Notes under the pieces: model-generated
The model's input: only the letters and a program-made list of their open reading frames with translations
The model's database searches: none
Told to the model about the DNA's origin: nothing
Program-made: the position numbers and the translations under genes
Shown here: one piece after another, positions 42,784 to 51,992 of the stretch
How the letters are laid out: the number at the start of each line of letters is the position of its first letter
Numbering within the stretch: position 1 is the first letter of the stretch
Assembly: GCF_029625335.1 (NCBI RefSeq)
Contig: NZ_CP121111.1
Location: forward strand, 248,001 to 312,000
Source of the DNA: Flavobacterium nitratireducens
GTDB taxonomy: Bacteria; Bacteroidota; Bacteroidia; Flavobacteriales; Flavobacteriaceae
Length of the DNA stretch: 64,000 bases
Direction of reading: 5' to 3'

Positions 42784-42860
42784 AGGTTTATGGTTTATTG
42801 TTAGTGGTTTGTTGTTGAAGTTTTTGGGTGAACCATAAACTAGAAACAACAAACTATAAA
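42784..42860. repeat. Imperfect palindromic intergenic repeat
   Basis: GTTTATGGTTTATTGTTAGTGG-type sequence at 42786-42815 is mirrored by AACAACAAACTATAAAC ending at about 42860 (complement GTTTATAGTTTGTTGTT). The whole gap between the DUF6952 and thioredoxin genes is occupied by it. It resembles REP-like intergenic repeats of flavobacterial genomes; other copies must be sought outside the window. Confidence 0.5.
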
Positions 42861-42863
42861 CTT

Positions 42864-43172
42864 TTAAGCAATTTCGTTTACCAAATCAATTAACACTTCT
42901 TGCTTGTTTGTTTGTGTTTCGTTTACCAAATTTCCATTTACAAAAGTGGCAAACGTTGGCAAATTACTCACATTAGCTAATTTTCTTGATTCAGGTGCAT
43001 TTTCCGCATCAACCACAACAAAAGTCATAGCTTCATTTTCGGTAGCTAATTTTTTGAATTTTGGTTTCATAATTCGACAATTACCACACCATGAAGCTGA
43101 AAATTGAACAACTACTTTCTCGTTTTGAGCCACCAAATTGGCCAAAGTATCTTCGTTTAATTCTATCAACAT
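42864..43172 (-). CDS. Thioredoxin-family protein
   Basis: ATG 43172 is the first true ATG; the longer frame would start at TTG. Thioredoxin fold of 102 residues with the active site ASWCGNCRIMKPKF (Cys-Gly-Asn-Cys instead of the usual CGPC) and cis-Pro in SNLPTFATFVNG. No signal peptide is seen, so it is cytoplasmic. Gene order peroxiredoxin-thioredoxin-DUF6952 suggests that it reduces the peroxiredoxin. The CGNC site should shift its redox potential compared with TrxA; this is general knowledge on the motif, not measured here. Confidence 0.88.
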   Translation of the reverse strand: MLIELNEDTLANLVAQNEKVVVQFSASWCGNCRIMKPKFKKLATENEAMTFVVVDAENAPESRKLANVSNLPTFATFVNGNLVNETQTNKQEVLIDLVNEIA

Positions 43173-43331
43173 ATCTTTTGATTTAAATTCCAATAACTGT
43201 AAATCCCAAATTCCTAATCTTACGATTGAATTCAGTACATTTTAATTTTTGGAATGTTAATGATTTTTTTAGAAAAACTCCAAATCCCAAAATTGGAATT
43301 TGGAATTTTTAATATTTGGAAATTTGACTTC

Positions 43332-43970
43332 TTAGTTAGCGCTTAAGTAAGCAGCAGTACTATTTCTGTCAGCAGTCATAGCTTCTTTACCTTCTTCCCA
43401 GTTAGCAGGACAAACTTCACCTTTTGTTTGAACGTGAGTATACGCATCTACTAAACGTAAATATTCGTTTACGTTACGTCCTAATGGCATATCATTAACA
43501 CTTTCGTGGAAAATTTTTCCTGTTTCGTCGATTAAGTAAGTAGCTCTGTAAGTAACGTTAGAACCTTCTACTAAATAAGTGTCAGCATCTTCGTTGTAAA
43601 CACCTGCCTCAGCATCTAAAATACCTAAAGCAGCTGATAAATTTCTTGTAGTATCGGCTAAAAGTGGGTAAGTAACACCTTCGATTCCACCGTTGTTTTT
43701 TGGAGTATTTAACCAAGCAAAGTGTACTTCGTTAGTATCACAAGAAGCACCAATTACGATTGTGTTTCTTTTTTCAAATTCTGGTAAAGCAGCTTGAAAA
43801 GCGTGTAATTCAGTTGGACAAACAAAAGTAAAATCTTTTGGGTACCAAAATAAAAGTACTTTTTTGTTGTTGTTTACTGCTTCTTCAAAAATGTTGATTT
43901 TCAAGTTATCACCCATTTCAGAAATGGCGTCTACTGCAATACTTGGGAATTTTTTTCCTACTAATGACAT
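43332..43970 (-). CDS. Typical 2-Cys peroxiredoxin (AhpC/Prx1 type)
   Basis: ATG 43970 (MSLVGKKFPSIAVDAI) is chosen; the longer frame adds 12 residues with no family match. The peroxidatic Cys lies in FYPKD-like FWYPKDFTFVCPTELHAF, followed by IGASCDTNEVHFAWLNTP and the resolving Cys in GEVCPANWEEGKEAM near the C-terminus. At 212 residues it is of Prx1/AhpC size. It removes H2O2 and organic peroxides in the cytoplasm, with a thioredoxin as partner; a thioredoxin gene follows 160 bases downstream. A TATTTTTG element lies 34-41 bases upstream. Confidence 0.94.
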   Translation of the reverse strand: MSLVGKKFPSIAVDAISEMGDNLKINIFEEAVNNNKKVLLFWYPKDFTFVCPTELHAFQAALPEFEKRNTIVIGASCDTNEVHFAWLNTPKNNGGIEGVTYPLLADTTRNLSAALGILDAEAGVYNEDADTYLVEGSNVTYRATYLIDETGKIFHESVNDMPLGRNVNEYLRLVDAYTHVQTKGEVCPANWEEGKEAMTADRNSTAAYLSAN

Positions 43971-44003
43971 ATTATTTGTTTTTAAAGTTATTATTTGATG
44001 ATG

Positions 44004-44011
44004 CAAAAATA
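44004..44011 (-). promoter_or_regulatory. Candidate -7 element of the peroxiredoxin gene
   Basis: On the minus strand 44011-44004 reads TATTTTTG, matching the Bacteroidota -7 consensus TAnnTTTG, 34 bases before the start codon. A good -33 TTTG is not seen, so the call is tentative. Confidence 0.4.
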
Positions 44012-44094
44012 AGGGTTTAAAGAAGTTTTTAGTAATAGTGGTTGATTATAAAAACTTATTTAGTAATAATATTTGTTTATTGTTTTTGTTTAAC

Positions 44095-45680
44095 TTATTG
44101 AATTTCAATATGTACAGGTGTTTTTCCAATGCAATTCATTCTTGATAAAAATTGTTGTGCAGCATTAATTTGGAATTCTTTAAAATCCTGATAGACTTCT
44201 ATGACGCTGTAAGCCTTAGATAAATTAGGAATTAAAGGCAAAACATAAGGATTTCCAAATACATATACCTCGCATTTTTGTGCTGCTAATAATCTATCTA
44301 AAAATGCGAAAATAGCATCATCAATTTCAAAACGATTCAAAGGTTTGGCTTTAGGAACAAATAAAGCAATAGTAAGTTGGTCAAATGCTTTTAATTCTTT
44401 TTCTAATGAAACAAAGTCTAGGTTATTTACAGATTCAATTGCAAAAACGGCGCAGCTTGTTTCAGTTTGAATGCATTTAGAAAAATCATTTTCTACCGAT
44501 TTGTATATAGAAAGAACTGCTTTTTTTGGTTTGGTTAAGGTAACATTAGTACTATTGTCAATTACTTTGGTAATGCTACATTCAGCTATTTGCGCATTTA
44601 ATTCGGATGCTTTTTCAAAATCGAGTTGGCTTTCTTGGTTAGTTTGTAAATTAAACAAACCTACTTTTTCCTTGCATTTCCAAATTCGGTTGAAACTTTC
44701 GTTGATGCGTTCTTCTGAGGCATTTTCTAAAATAGCCTGAATGCCTTCGGGTACATTTTCGGCAAAGCACAATACATCATTTCCGGCATTAAAAGCTTCC
44801 CATTCCAGTTGACCTTTTACATCATATAATTTAGAAACACTATGCATGTTCAAAGCATCCGAAATTACCAAACCTTCATATCCTAATTGCTCTCTCAGTA
44901 ATTTTTTAATAATGTTTTTCGAAAGAGTAGCAGAGGTGTTTAGTCCTTCATTCAATGCAGGAACAGCCAGATGCCCTATCATAATTGAATCGACTTGATT
45001 TTCGATTCCTTTAATAAACGGATACAATTCGTTAGCTAATAACTGTTCTAAGTTTTCTTCCAGAATTGGTAATCCTAAATGCGAATCGACATTGGTGTTT
45101 CCGTGCCCCGGAAAATGTTTCAAACAGCCCAAAACGCCTGCATCACTCATTCCGCGTAAATATTCCAGCGCAAAATCGGCAACTTTTTCTTTGTTTTCAC
45201 CAAAAGAACGATAACCAATTACAGGATTATTTGGATTGTTATTAATGTCGGCCAATGGAGCCAAATTATAATGAATTCCCACCGATTTTAAATCCAAAGC
45301 AATTTGTTTTCCAACTTGGTAAACCAAGTCTTTTTTATCATCAGGCAAAGCGCCCAAAGTGATGGCATAAGGATATTGTGGTGTTTTTTCCACACGCATG
45401 GCTAATCCCCATTCGGCATCAATACTCATTAAAAGGGAGTGGAAGTACATTTTTGATAACGAACAATCAATTCTTTCAATCGTTGGTAACTATCATCATT
45501 GAATTCCACTTTTTTCTTGGATTCATAGTTGGTTGCCGCACTGGCACGACTATGGAAAAAAGTCAATCCACCGATGTTGTATTTTTTGATTAAAGCTTCG
45601 GTTGCCTGGATGTTTTCTTCGCTGTCATTGATAAAAACAGCAGGGAAAAAGAATTGTCCTATTTTTTGTTCGAGTGTCAT
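44095..45680 (-). pseudogene. GH3 beta-N-acetylhexosaminidase (NagZ-like), frameshifted
   Basis: The N-terminal 80 residues (MTLEQKIGQFFFPAVFIND, YNIGGLTFFHSRASAA) are in one frame (45680 to 45429) and the remainder in another (45450 to 44095). One missing base in ACTCCCTTTTAATG near 45435-45445 causes this: with CCCTTTTTA the join reads CTSTP(L/F)LMSIDAEWGLAMR. The main part has the NagZ site LKHFPGHGNTNVDSHLGLP, then VISDALNM with the acid/nucleophile region and GNDVLCF. A C-terminal GH3 extra domain follows. The neighbouring AmpG-like permease and family 10 glycosylhydrolase suggest muropeptide recycling. There is no signal peptide, so it is cytoplasmic, fitting NagZ. Confidence 0.85.
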
Positions 45681-45702
45681 TGTCGTTTATTTAATTGTAT
45701 GC

Positions 45703-45810
45703 TTAGGAACTAAATTAATTCCACGCAGATTACGCAGATTTAGCGGATAAGACGGATATAAAATTTAAATCTGTGAAAATCTATTTCATCCGTTTCATCT
45801 GTGTTCCTAA
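45703..45810. repeat. Nested imperfect palindrome, REP-like
   Basis: TTAGGAAC (45703-45710) pairs with GTTCCTAA (45803-45810); inside, CGGAT (45753) with ATCCG (45788), and CAGATTTA (about 45735) with TAAATCTG (45766). The words ACGCAGATTACGCAGATT and ATCCGTTTCATCTGTG are typical of repeated intergenic elements in Flavobacterium genomes. It fills the gap between the GH3 gene and the AmpG-like gene. Confidence 0.6.
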
Positions 45811-45817
45811 AAAATTG

Positions 45818-47086
45818 TTACTCCGTTTTCTTCCCGAAATCCTTTGGATAAATCAAGAAGCGCGATAAAATAATTCCCGGAATCGTAGCCAATAATACCC
45901 AGATAAAGAAATTTCCATAACCTAAATATTCCTGAATGTAACCACTAGCCATTCCTGGTAACATCATTCCTAAAGCCATAAAACCAGTAGCAATCGCATA
46001 ATGAGAAGTTTTAGATTCGCCTTCTGCTACATAAATCAAGTACATCATAAAAGCAGCAAATCCAAAACCGTAACCAAATTGTTCCGCAATAACCGTGATA
46101 TAGACATAGTAAACAGAAGCAGGGTGAAAATGAGCTAGTAAAATAAAGCCAATAATAGGCAAGTGCATGGCTAAAATCATAGGGAGCATCCATTTGCCCA
46201 ATCCATTTTTAGAAATGGCAATTCCCCCTAAAATTCCACCAATAGTTAGAGCCAAAACACCAAAAGTTCCATAAATAACACCTACATCTTGGGTAGTCAA
46301 CCCTAATCCGCCCACTTTTATATCGTCAATCAGGAAAGGAGTCAACATTTTTAATAATTGTGATTCTCCCAAACGGAATAGTAAAATAAAAGCTAATATC
46401 AAACCAATCTGTTTCTTTTGAAAAAAGCTAGCAAAAACACTAAAGAAATTCGCTTTCGATTCTGAATTTTCGGATAGTTTGTTTTGGTTAGTTTCTGTTT
46501 TTGGCGTAGCAAAAAAGTTATAAACCGTAATCAAGGTCATTAATAACCCCACGAAAATCATGGTATATGACCAGGCTTTCTGGTTATCGCCATATTCTTG
46601 TTCCAAATAACCTCCAATGATTACTATTAATCCGTTTCCGGTAAGCATTGATAAACGGTAGAAAGTACTTCTGATTCCTAAGAAAAAAGATTGCTGGTCT
46701 TTGGTTAAAGCCAAAAGATAAAAACCATCACTAGCCACGTCATTGGAAGCCGAAGCAAAGGCAGCTACCCAAAAAATAGCCAAACTGATCATGAAAAATA
46801 GATTGGTAGGAATAGTAAAACCAACAATTAAAAAGGCAATCGAAATTAACAGTTGCATGCTTAAAAACCATTTCCTTTTGGTAGAATACAATTCGATAAA
46901 CGGACTCCATAGTGGTTTGATTACCCAAGGTAAATAGAGCCAGCTGGTGTACAGACCAATATCTTCATTGGAGATTCCTAGATTTTTGTACATGATTACC
47001 GAAACCGAAATAATAATAGCATAGGGTAATCCAGAAGCAAAATTTAATAATGGTATCCAATACCAAGGGTTATTATCTGTCTTCAT
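45818..47086 (-). CDS. AmpG-like MFS permease
   Basis: A 422-residue protein with about 12 hydrophobic segments. The start NPWYWIPLLNFASGLPYAII and the loop LPWVIKPLWSPFIELYSTKR are characteristic of AmpG/SLC33-type transporters, as is ASASNDVASDGFYLLALTK between TM4 and TM5. AmpG imports anhydro-muropeptides during cell-wall recycling. The gene overlaps the preceding glycosylhydrolase by 14 bases and is followed by a NagZ-like GH3 gene, which supports that role. Substrate remains an inference from context. Confidence 0.85.
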   Translation of the reverse strand: MKTDNNPWYWIPLLNFASGLPYAIIISVSVIMYKNLGISNEDIGLYTSWLYLPWVIKPLWSPFIELYSTKRKWFLSMQLLISIAFLIVGFTIPTNLFFMISLAIFWVAAFASASNDVASDGFYLLALTKDQQSFFLGIRSTFYRLSMLTGNGLIVIIGGYLEQEYGDNQKAWSYTMIFVGLLMTLITVYNFFATPKTETNQNKLSENSESKANFFSVFASFFQKKQIGLILAFILLFRLGESQLLKMLTPFLIDDIKVGGLGLTTQDVGVIYGTFGVLALTIGGILGGIAISKNGLGKWMLPMILAMHLPIIGFILLAHFHPASVYYVYITVIAEQFGYGFGFAAFMMYLIYVAEGESKTSHYAIATGFMALGMMLPGMASGYIQEYLGYGNFFIWVLLATIPGIILSRFLIYPKDFGKKTE

Positions 47087-48632
47087 TTGTTTTTAGGTTT
47101 TTATTGTTTGCTTTTAATAAAGTGGCTTGGCTTTCATTTCCAAAATAATCAATAAAAGTTAACGCACAATTATTGTGTTTTTCCAAGTATAATTTGGGGA
47201 TATCTACGGTAATATTGTCACTATTATTTGCTACGTGAATTTTATCAATAATTTGGCTTGGATTAGTAATGTCGATTTGGTTTTTATGCGTTGCACCATA
47301 TACCATCACATATCGAATTTTACTTTGCTTAGGGAAATCCAAAGTTACAATTGTAGTAGGACTTTGGTTGTTGATATTGGTGATAATTGGCGTATCCAAA
47401 ACTTCTTTTCTTGAATTTGGAACTACGTAAGGCAAAGCTGGATATTGGTACTGATTGTCCTTCAATAATTGGGTAACCGCATTGTTTTTATTCACAAACC
47501 ATTTGGCACTAAAAAAAGCATTTCCGTTAATATTATTAAAACCACGTGTTAAATCAATTTGGTTAGGAATTTCAGTAGGATTAGACCAATTTTTATCCGA
47601 ATCATTATTAATCTTGTAGCTTCCGTTTCCTATGTATAAAGCGGTGTTGTTATTAGTATTTTCAGCCCACCATTTGGCTAACTTCGCATAAGATGCTTTA
47701 GGATGATCGATGCTCCAATACAATTGTGGTAATAAATAATCGATATAATTGCCTTCCATCCAAGCCATTGGATCGGCATATAAATCATCATAATTGGTTT
47801 GTCCTGCCTGCGTGTCAGAACCTTTTGGATCTACTGATTTGTTTCTCCAAACACCAAACGGACTAATACCAAATTGAACCCAAGGTTTTAAATTTTTGAT
47901 TGCGGTGTAAGTGTTTTTTAAATAGGTGTTCACATTGTCACGACGCCAATCTTCACGACTTAGTCCTTTTCCATATTTTTTATAGGATGCTGTATCGTTA
48001 AATTCCAATCCTTTTATGCGGTACGGATAAAAATAATCATCAAAATGTACTGCGTCAATATCATAATTGGCTACAACTTCTTCAATAACTGTTATTAAAT
48101 GTTTTTGAACTTCAGGTAGTGCAGGGTTGTAATAGTATTTATCACTGTATTTGATCATCCATTCCGGATGTTTAATTACATCATGATTTCTGTTTAACTC
48201 GGCTGTATTTAAATCCATGGTTGCTCGGTAAGGATTGAACCAAGCGTGAAATTCAAAACCTCGATTGTGCGCTTCTTCAATCATCCATTCTAAAGGATCA
48301 TAATAAGGTGATGGAGCCTGTCCTTGTTTACCCGTTAAATATTTAGACCAAGGTGCTAGTGTGGTTGGGTACAAAGCATCACCTGATGTTCGTATTTGTA
48401 CAATAACCACATTGTAGTTTAGTTTTTTATAAGTATCTAAAATTTCCAGAAAATCAGCTTTTTGTTTGGCTACCGAATCTGTATTTTTAACTGGCCAGTC
48501 AATATTGGCTACCGTTGCAATCCAAACAGCTCTGAATTCATTTTTAGGTTTTAAACTTTTTTGTTCTTGGCTGTAGCCATTATTTAGTACTAAAACAGAA
48601 AGAAATAGGCAGAAAAGGTTTTTAGGATTCAT
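47073..48632 (-). CDS. Family 10 glycosylhydrolase (GHL10/DUF187)
   Basis: ATG 48632 gives a signal peptide (LFCLFLSVLVLNNGYSQ); nine residues before it are dispensable. The GHL10 domain spans about residues 30-345: EFRAVWIATVANIDWP, YNVVIVQIRTSGDALYPT, HAWFNPYRATMD, VANYDIDAVHFDDYFYPY (active-site Asp pair) and GISPFGVWRNKSV, LLPQLYWSIDH. A fibronectin-like C-terminal part follows. Members (for example YngK, DigH) cleave peptidoglycan glycans. It lies in the periplasm or on the surface. The next two genes encode an AmpG-like importer and a GH3 enzyme, so the trio could cut, import and degrade wall fragments. GTG/ATG choice is well supported. Confidence 0.88.
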   Translation of the reverse strand: MNPKNLFCLFLSVLVLNNGYSQEQKSLKPKNEFRAVWIATVANIDWPVKNTDSVAKQKADFLEILDTYKKLNYNVVIVQIRTSGDALYPTTLAPWSKYLTGKQGQAPSPYYDPLEWMIEEAHNRGFEFHAWFNPYRATMDLNTAELNRNHDVIKHPEWMIKYSDKYYYNPALPEVQKHLITVIEEVVANYDIDAVHFDDYFYPYRIKGLEFNDTASYKKYGKGLSREDWRRDNVNTYLKNTYTAIKNLKPWVQFGISPFGVWRNKSVDPKGSDTQAGQTNYDDLYADPMAWMEGNYIDYLLPQLYWSIDHPKASYAKLAKWWAENTNNNTALYIGNGSYKINNDSDKNWSNPTEIPNQIDLTRGFNNINGNAFFSAKWFVNKNNAVTQLLKDNQYQYPALPYVVPNSRKEVLDTPIITNINNQSPTTIVTLDFPKQSKIRYVMVYGATHKNQIDITNPSQIIDKIHVANNSDNITVDIPKLYLEKHNNCALTFIDYFGNESQATLLKANNKNLKTNEDR

Positions 48633-48873
48633 GAAATGATATGTTTTTATAAAAATCAAAAATAGTTTTTTTAGTGACTTTAAATGGATAAAATTGGATT
48701 AAATTTAGTTCTCTTTTACAACTTCAATTTCTTTGCCAAAATAAAACAACTATTTTTTTCTTGATAAATAAAACTTTCGACGGGAGTGGAAGACAGTTTT
48801 AAATACGGAAATTTTATATTTGTCAATTCATTTTATAAAACCGTATTCAAAATACACAAAAGATAATTCGATT

Positions 48874-51084
48874 ATGTCTAATTCACACGCTTTAGAGCAA
48901 TTGGCTGGTTCTTTAGAAGGAGATCTTTTTTACGATAATTTACATAAAACCTTATATGCTACGGATGCTTCGGCTTATCGTATCATTCCTCAAGCAGTCG
49001 CCTTGCCTAAATCGGTGGAGGACATCGTTCGATTGGTGCAATTTGCGGTTGCTAACAAAACTACCCTGATTCCCAGAACCGCAGGAACTTCCTTAGCGGG
49101 ACAAACTGTAGGGAACGGAATTGTGGTGGATGTTTCGAAATATTTTACCAATATCCTTGGTTTTGATGCTGAAAATAAAACCGTTACGGTACAACCAGGG
49201 GTTATTCGCGACGAATTGAATTTATACCTAAAACCTCATGGCGTTTTTTTTGGACCGAATACGTCAACATCTAATCGTTGTATGATTGGGGGAATGGTGG
49301 GGAACAATTCTTCGGGTACGACTTCCATACGCTATGGGGTAACCCGTGACAAAATTGTCGAAATCAAAGCCGTTTTAGCTGATGGTTCTAAGGCGGTTTT
49401 CAATACTATAACTTCGGCTGAATTTATCGAAAAAACCAAAGGTGATTCCTTAGAAAGTGCTATTTATAGAAAATTGTACGAAGAATTATCTAATGAGGCG
49501 AATCAGCAAGAGATTAAAAACGAATTTCCAAAACCTGAAATTCACCGTCGCAATACCGGTTATGCCGTAGATGTGTTGCTGAAATCGGATTTGTTTGGCG
49601 GAACAGAGCCAACCATCAATGTGGGGAAACTCCTTTGCGGAAGCGAGGGAACGCTTGCTATTACTACCGAAGTCACCTTAAAAGTTGACGATTTACCGCC
49701 ATCGAATAATATCATGGTGGTGACGCATTTTGATAATATTCAGGAGAGTTTAGAAGCAGTAGTGGTGGCGATGAAACACCATTTGTACACCTGCGAAATG
49801 ATTGATGATACCATTTTGGATTGTACCAAACACAATAAGGAACAGAGTAAAAACCGCTTTTTTATACAGGGTGAACCCAAAGCAATTATGATGTTTGAGG
49901 TGGGTTCTTACATCAGTATGGAAGAGGCCGAAAAGCAGGCAGATGCTTTAATCCGAGATTTAGAAGCGAATAATTTTGGTTATGCTTCGCCAAAGTTATA
50001 CGGAGCCGATATTGAAAAAGTAAACGAATTGCGTAAGGCAGGATTGGGACTTTTAGGAAGTATTGTAGGTGATGACAAAGCAGCCGATTCGATTGAAGAT
50101 ACTGCTGTAGAATTGAGTGATTTACCCAATTATATTGCCGATTTCTCTGCAATGATGGAACGCCACGGACAATCGGCGATTTATTATGCGCATGCGGGTG
50201 CGGGCGAATTGCACCTGCGTCCGGTGTTGAATTTAAAAACCAAAGAAGGCGTTTACCAATTTAGAAATATCGCTACCGAAGTGGCTATTTTGGTCAAAAA
50301 ATACCGTGGTTCGCTAAGTGGTGAGCACGGCGACGGAATTGTGAGAGGGGAGTTTTTGCCTTTTATGATTGGTGAAAAGAACTATGAATTATTAAAAAGA
50401 GTTAAATTGGCATTCGACCCGAATTCGGTGCTGAATATGGGGAAAATTGTCAATGCCTTGAAAATGGATGAAAACTTCCGTTTTGAAGCAGGCAGGGTAG
50501 AACCGGATATCAAAACCATTCAGGATTTCTCCGATAGTTTAGGGATTTTACGTGCTGCCGAAAAATGCAACGGTTCCGGCGATTGTAGAAAAATGCCTTC
50601 GGCGGGAGGAACTTTGTGTCCAAGTTACCGTGCTACCCGCGATGAAAAAGATACTACTCGTGCGCGTGCCAACGCTTTACGCGAATATTTGACGCATTCG
50701 GACAAGGAAAATAAATTCGATCATAAGGAATTATACGAAGTTTTTGAATTGTGTGTGAGTTGTAAGGCTTGTGCCAGCGAATGTCCTTCGAATGTAGATG
50801 TGGCGACTTTAAAAGCCGAATTTTTATACCAATACCAAAAAGCAAATGGTTTTTCATTGCGTAACAAATTATTTGCTAATAATGCCAAAATGAATAAGAT
50901 GGGAAGTCTTTTTCCGTCCTTGACTAATATTGTTACGAATCTTTCTTTGGTAAAAAAAGCGATGGGAATTGCTCCGGAACGCGAAGTGCCACATTTGGCC
51001 AAAATGACTTTCAGAAAATGGCTGGAGAAAAACGGAAAAAACAAAAGCATTAACAATGGCAAAAAAAGTGGTGTTGTTTTGTGA
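48874..51084 (+). CDS. FAD/Fe-S D-2-hydroxyacid dehydrogenase, N-terminal part
   Basis: ATG 48874 (MSNSHALEQLAGSLEGD) is chosen over the upstream TTG. Residues about 35-240 are a PCMH-type FAD domain (TLIPRTAGTSLAGQTVGNG, CMIGGMVGNNSSGTTSIRYG), then a FAD-oxidase C-terminal domain (AHAGAGELHLRPVLN, GSLSGEHGDGIVRGEF), then two ferredoxin-like Cys clusters (ELCVSCKACASECPSNVDVA). The family (GlcD-GlcF fusion, YdiJ-like) has about 970-1020 residues and ends with CCG domains, but this frame stops after GKKSGVVL because A7 at 51061-51067 should be A6. The rest is the next entry. Likely substrates are D-lactate, glycolate or D-2-hydroxyglutarate; which one cannot be told. Confidence 0.88.
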   Translation: MSNSHALEQLAGSLEGDLFYDNLHKTLYATDASAYRIIPQAVALPKSVEDIVRLVQFAVANKTTLIPRTAGTSLAGQTVGNGIVVDVSKYFTNILGFDAENKTVTVQPGVIRDELNLYLKPHGVFFGPNTSTSNRCMIGGMVGNNSSGTTSIRYGVTRDKIVEIKAVLADGSKAVFNTITSAEFIEKTKGDSLESAIYRKLYEELSNEANQQEIKNEFPKPEIHRRNTGYAVDVLLKSDLFGGTEPTINVGKLLCGSEGTLAITTEVTLKVDDLPPSNNIMVVTHFDNIQESLEAVVVAMKHHLYTCEMIDDTILDCTKHNKEQSKNRFFIQGEPKAIMMFEVGSYISMEEAEKQADALIRDLEANNFGYASPKLYGADIEKVNELRKAGLGLLGSIVGDDKAADSIEDTAVELSDLPNYIADFSAMMERHGQSAIYYAHAGAGELHLRPVLNLKTKEGVYQFRNIATEVAILVKKYRGSLSGEHGDGIVRGEFLPFMIGEKNYELLKRVKLAFDPNSVLNMGKIVNALKMDENFRFEAGRVEPDIKTIQDFSDSLGILRAAEKCNGSGDCRKMPSAGGTLCPSYRATRDEKDTTRARANALREYLTHSDKENKFDHKELYEVFELCVSCKACASECPSNVDVATLKAEFLYQYQKANGFSLRNKLFANNAKMNKMGSLFPSLTNIVTNLSLVKKAMGIAPEREVPHLAKMTFRKWLEKNGKNKSINNGKKSGVVL

Positions 51085-51784
51085 TGAATTTACCAATTAT
51101 TATGATGTCAATGTAGGGATTGATGCTTTTGAACTATTGACGCAATTGGGCTATGAAGTCATAATTGTAGACCATGAAGAAAGTGGAAGAGCTTATTTGT
51201 CAAAAGGATTCCTGGAAGAAGCCAAAATGCTGGCAGTAAAAAACGTGGCTACTTTTGCCCCAATCATTACCGAAGATTGTCCGCTTGTAGGGTTGGAACC
51301 TTCGGCGATATTGACTTTTAGAGATGAATATTTGCGTTTGGCGGAAGATAAAGATGCCGCACAAAAATTAGCCAAAAACGTCTTTACGATTGAAGAGTTT
51401 TTCAAGAAAGAAATTCTGGCGGGACGTATTCATGCAGGACAATTTTCGACAGCTGAAAAACAAATTAAAATTCACGGACACTGCCACCAAAAATCATTAA
51501 GTGCTGTTGAAGCTACTTTTACGATGCTGAATGTGCCTAAAAACAACACCGTTACCATTTACAACTCTGGTTGTTGCGGAATGGCGGGGTCTTTTGGTTA
51601 CGAAGTCGAGCATTACGACATTAGTATGAAAATGGGTGAGGACACCTTATTCCCTAAAATCAGAGCTACCGAAGCCGATGTTGCCATTGCAGCAGCAGGA
51701 ACTTCTTGCCGCCACCAGATTTATGATGGTACCAGCCGCGAAGCACAACATCCGGTAAGTATTTTAAAAAGCTGCCTGAAATAG
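51056..51784 (+). CDS. FAD/Fe-S D-2-hydroxyacid dehydrogenase, C-terminal CCG part
   Basis: The protein holds the CCG (cysteine-rich) Fe-S module of the GlcF type: HGHCHQKSLSAVEATFTML and NSGCCGMAGSFGYE, then AAGTSCRHQIYDGT. Its ATG lies at the end of the preceding ORF and overlaps it by 29 bases. In homologues both parts are one chain; with six A at 51061 the frames join as NNGKKVVLFCDEFTNYYDV. The ATG immediately before the A-run could still allow separate translation, so a genuine two-subunit version (as GlcD/GlcF) is possible. Stop is at 51784; a terminator follows. Confidence 0.85.
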   Translation: MAKKVVLFCDEFTNYYDVNVGIDAFELLTQLGYEVIIVDHEESGRAYLSKGFLEEAKMLAVKNVATFAPIITEDCPLVGLEPSAILTFRDEYLRLAEDKDAAQKLAKNVFTIEEFFKKEILAGRIHAGQFSTAEKQIKIHGHCHQKSLSAVEATFTMLNVPKNNTVTIYNSGCCGMAGSFGYEVEHYDISMKMGEDTLFPKIRATEADVAIAAAGTSCRHQIYDGTSREAQHPVSILKSCLK

Positions 51785-51861
51785 GTTTCCAAACGTCAGT
51801 TCGAGTTTTTTGTGAAATGAAATGGAACAAAAAGTATCGAGAACCTTTTTTTATGAAATAC

Positions 51862-51895
51862 AAAAGCTATGCTTCGAAAGGAGTGTAGCTTTTTT
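51862..51895 (+). terminator. Terminator of the dehydrogenase gene
   Basis: AAAAGCTA (51862-51869) and TAGCTTTT (51886-51893) followed by further T. It lies 78 bases after the stop. The gap before it (51785-51850, GTCAGTTCGAG...TATCGAGAACC) resembles a flavobacterial intergenic repeat. Confidence 0.65.
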
Positions 51896-51992
51896 GTTAT
51901 GTAAGAAATAAGTTTAAATTAGTTGTAAGTATAGTCGAGATTTTCATACTATTGCAAATGATTATGTTTATTAGTTTTAAATTTTTTTAAAA

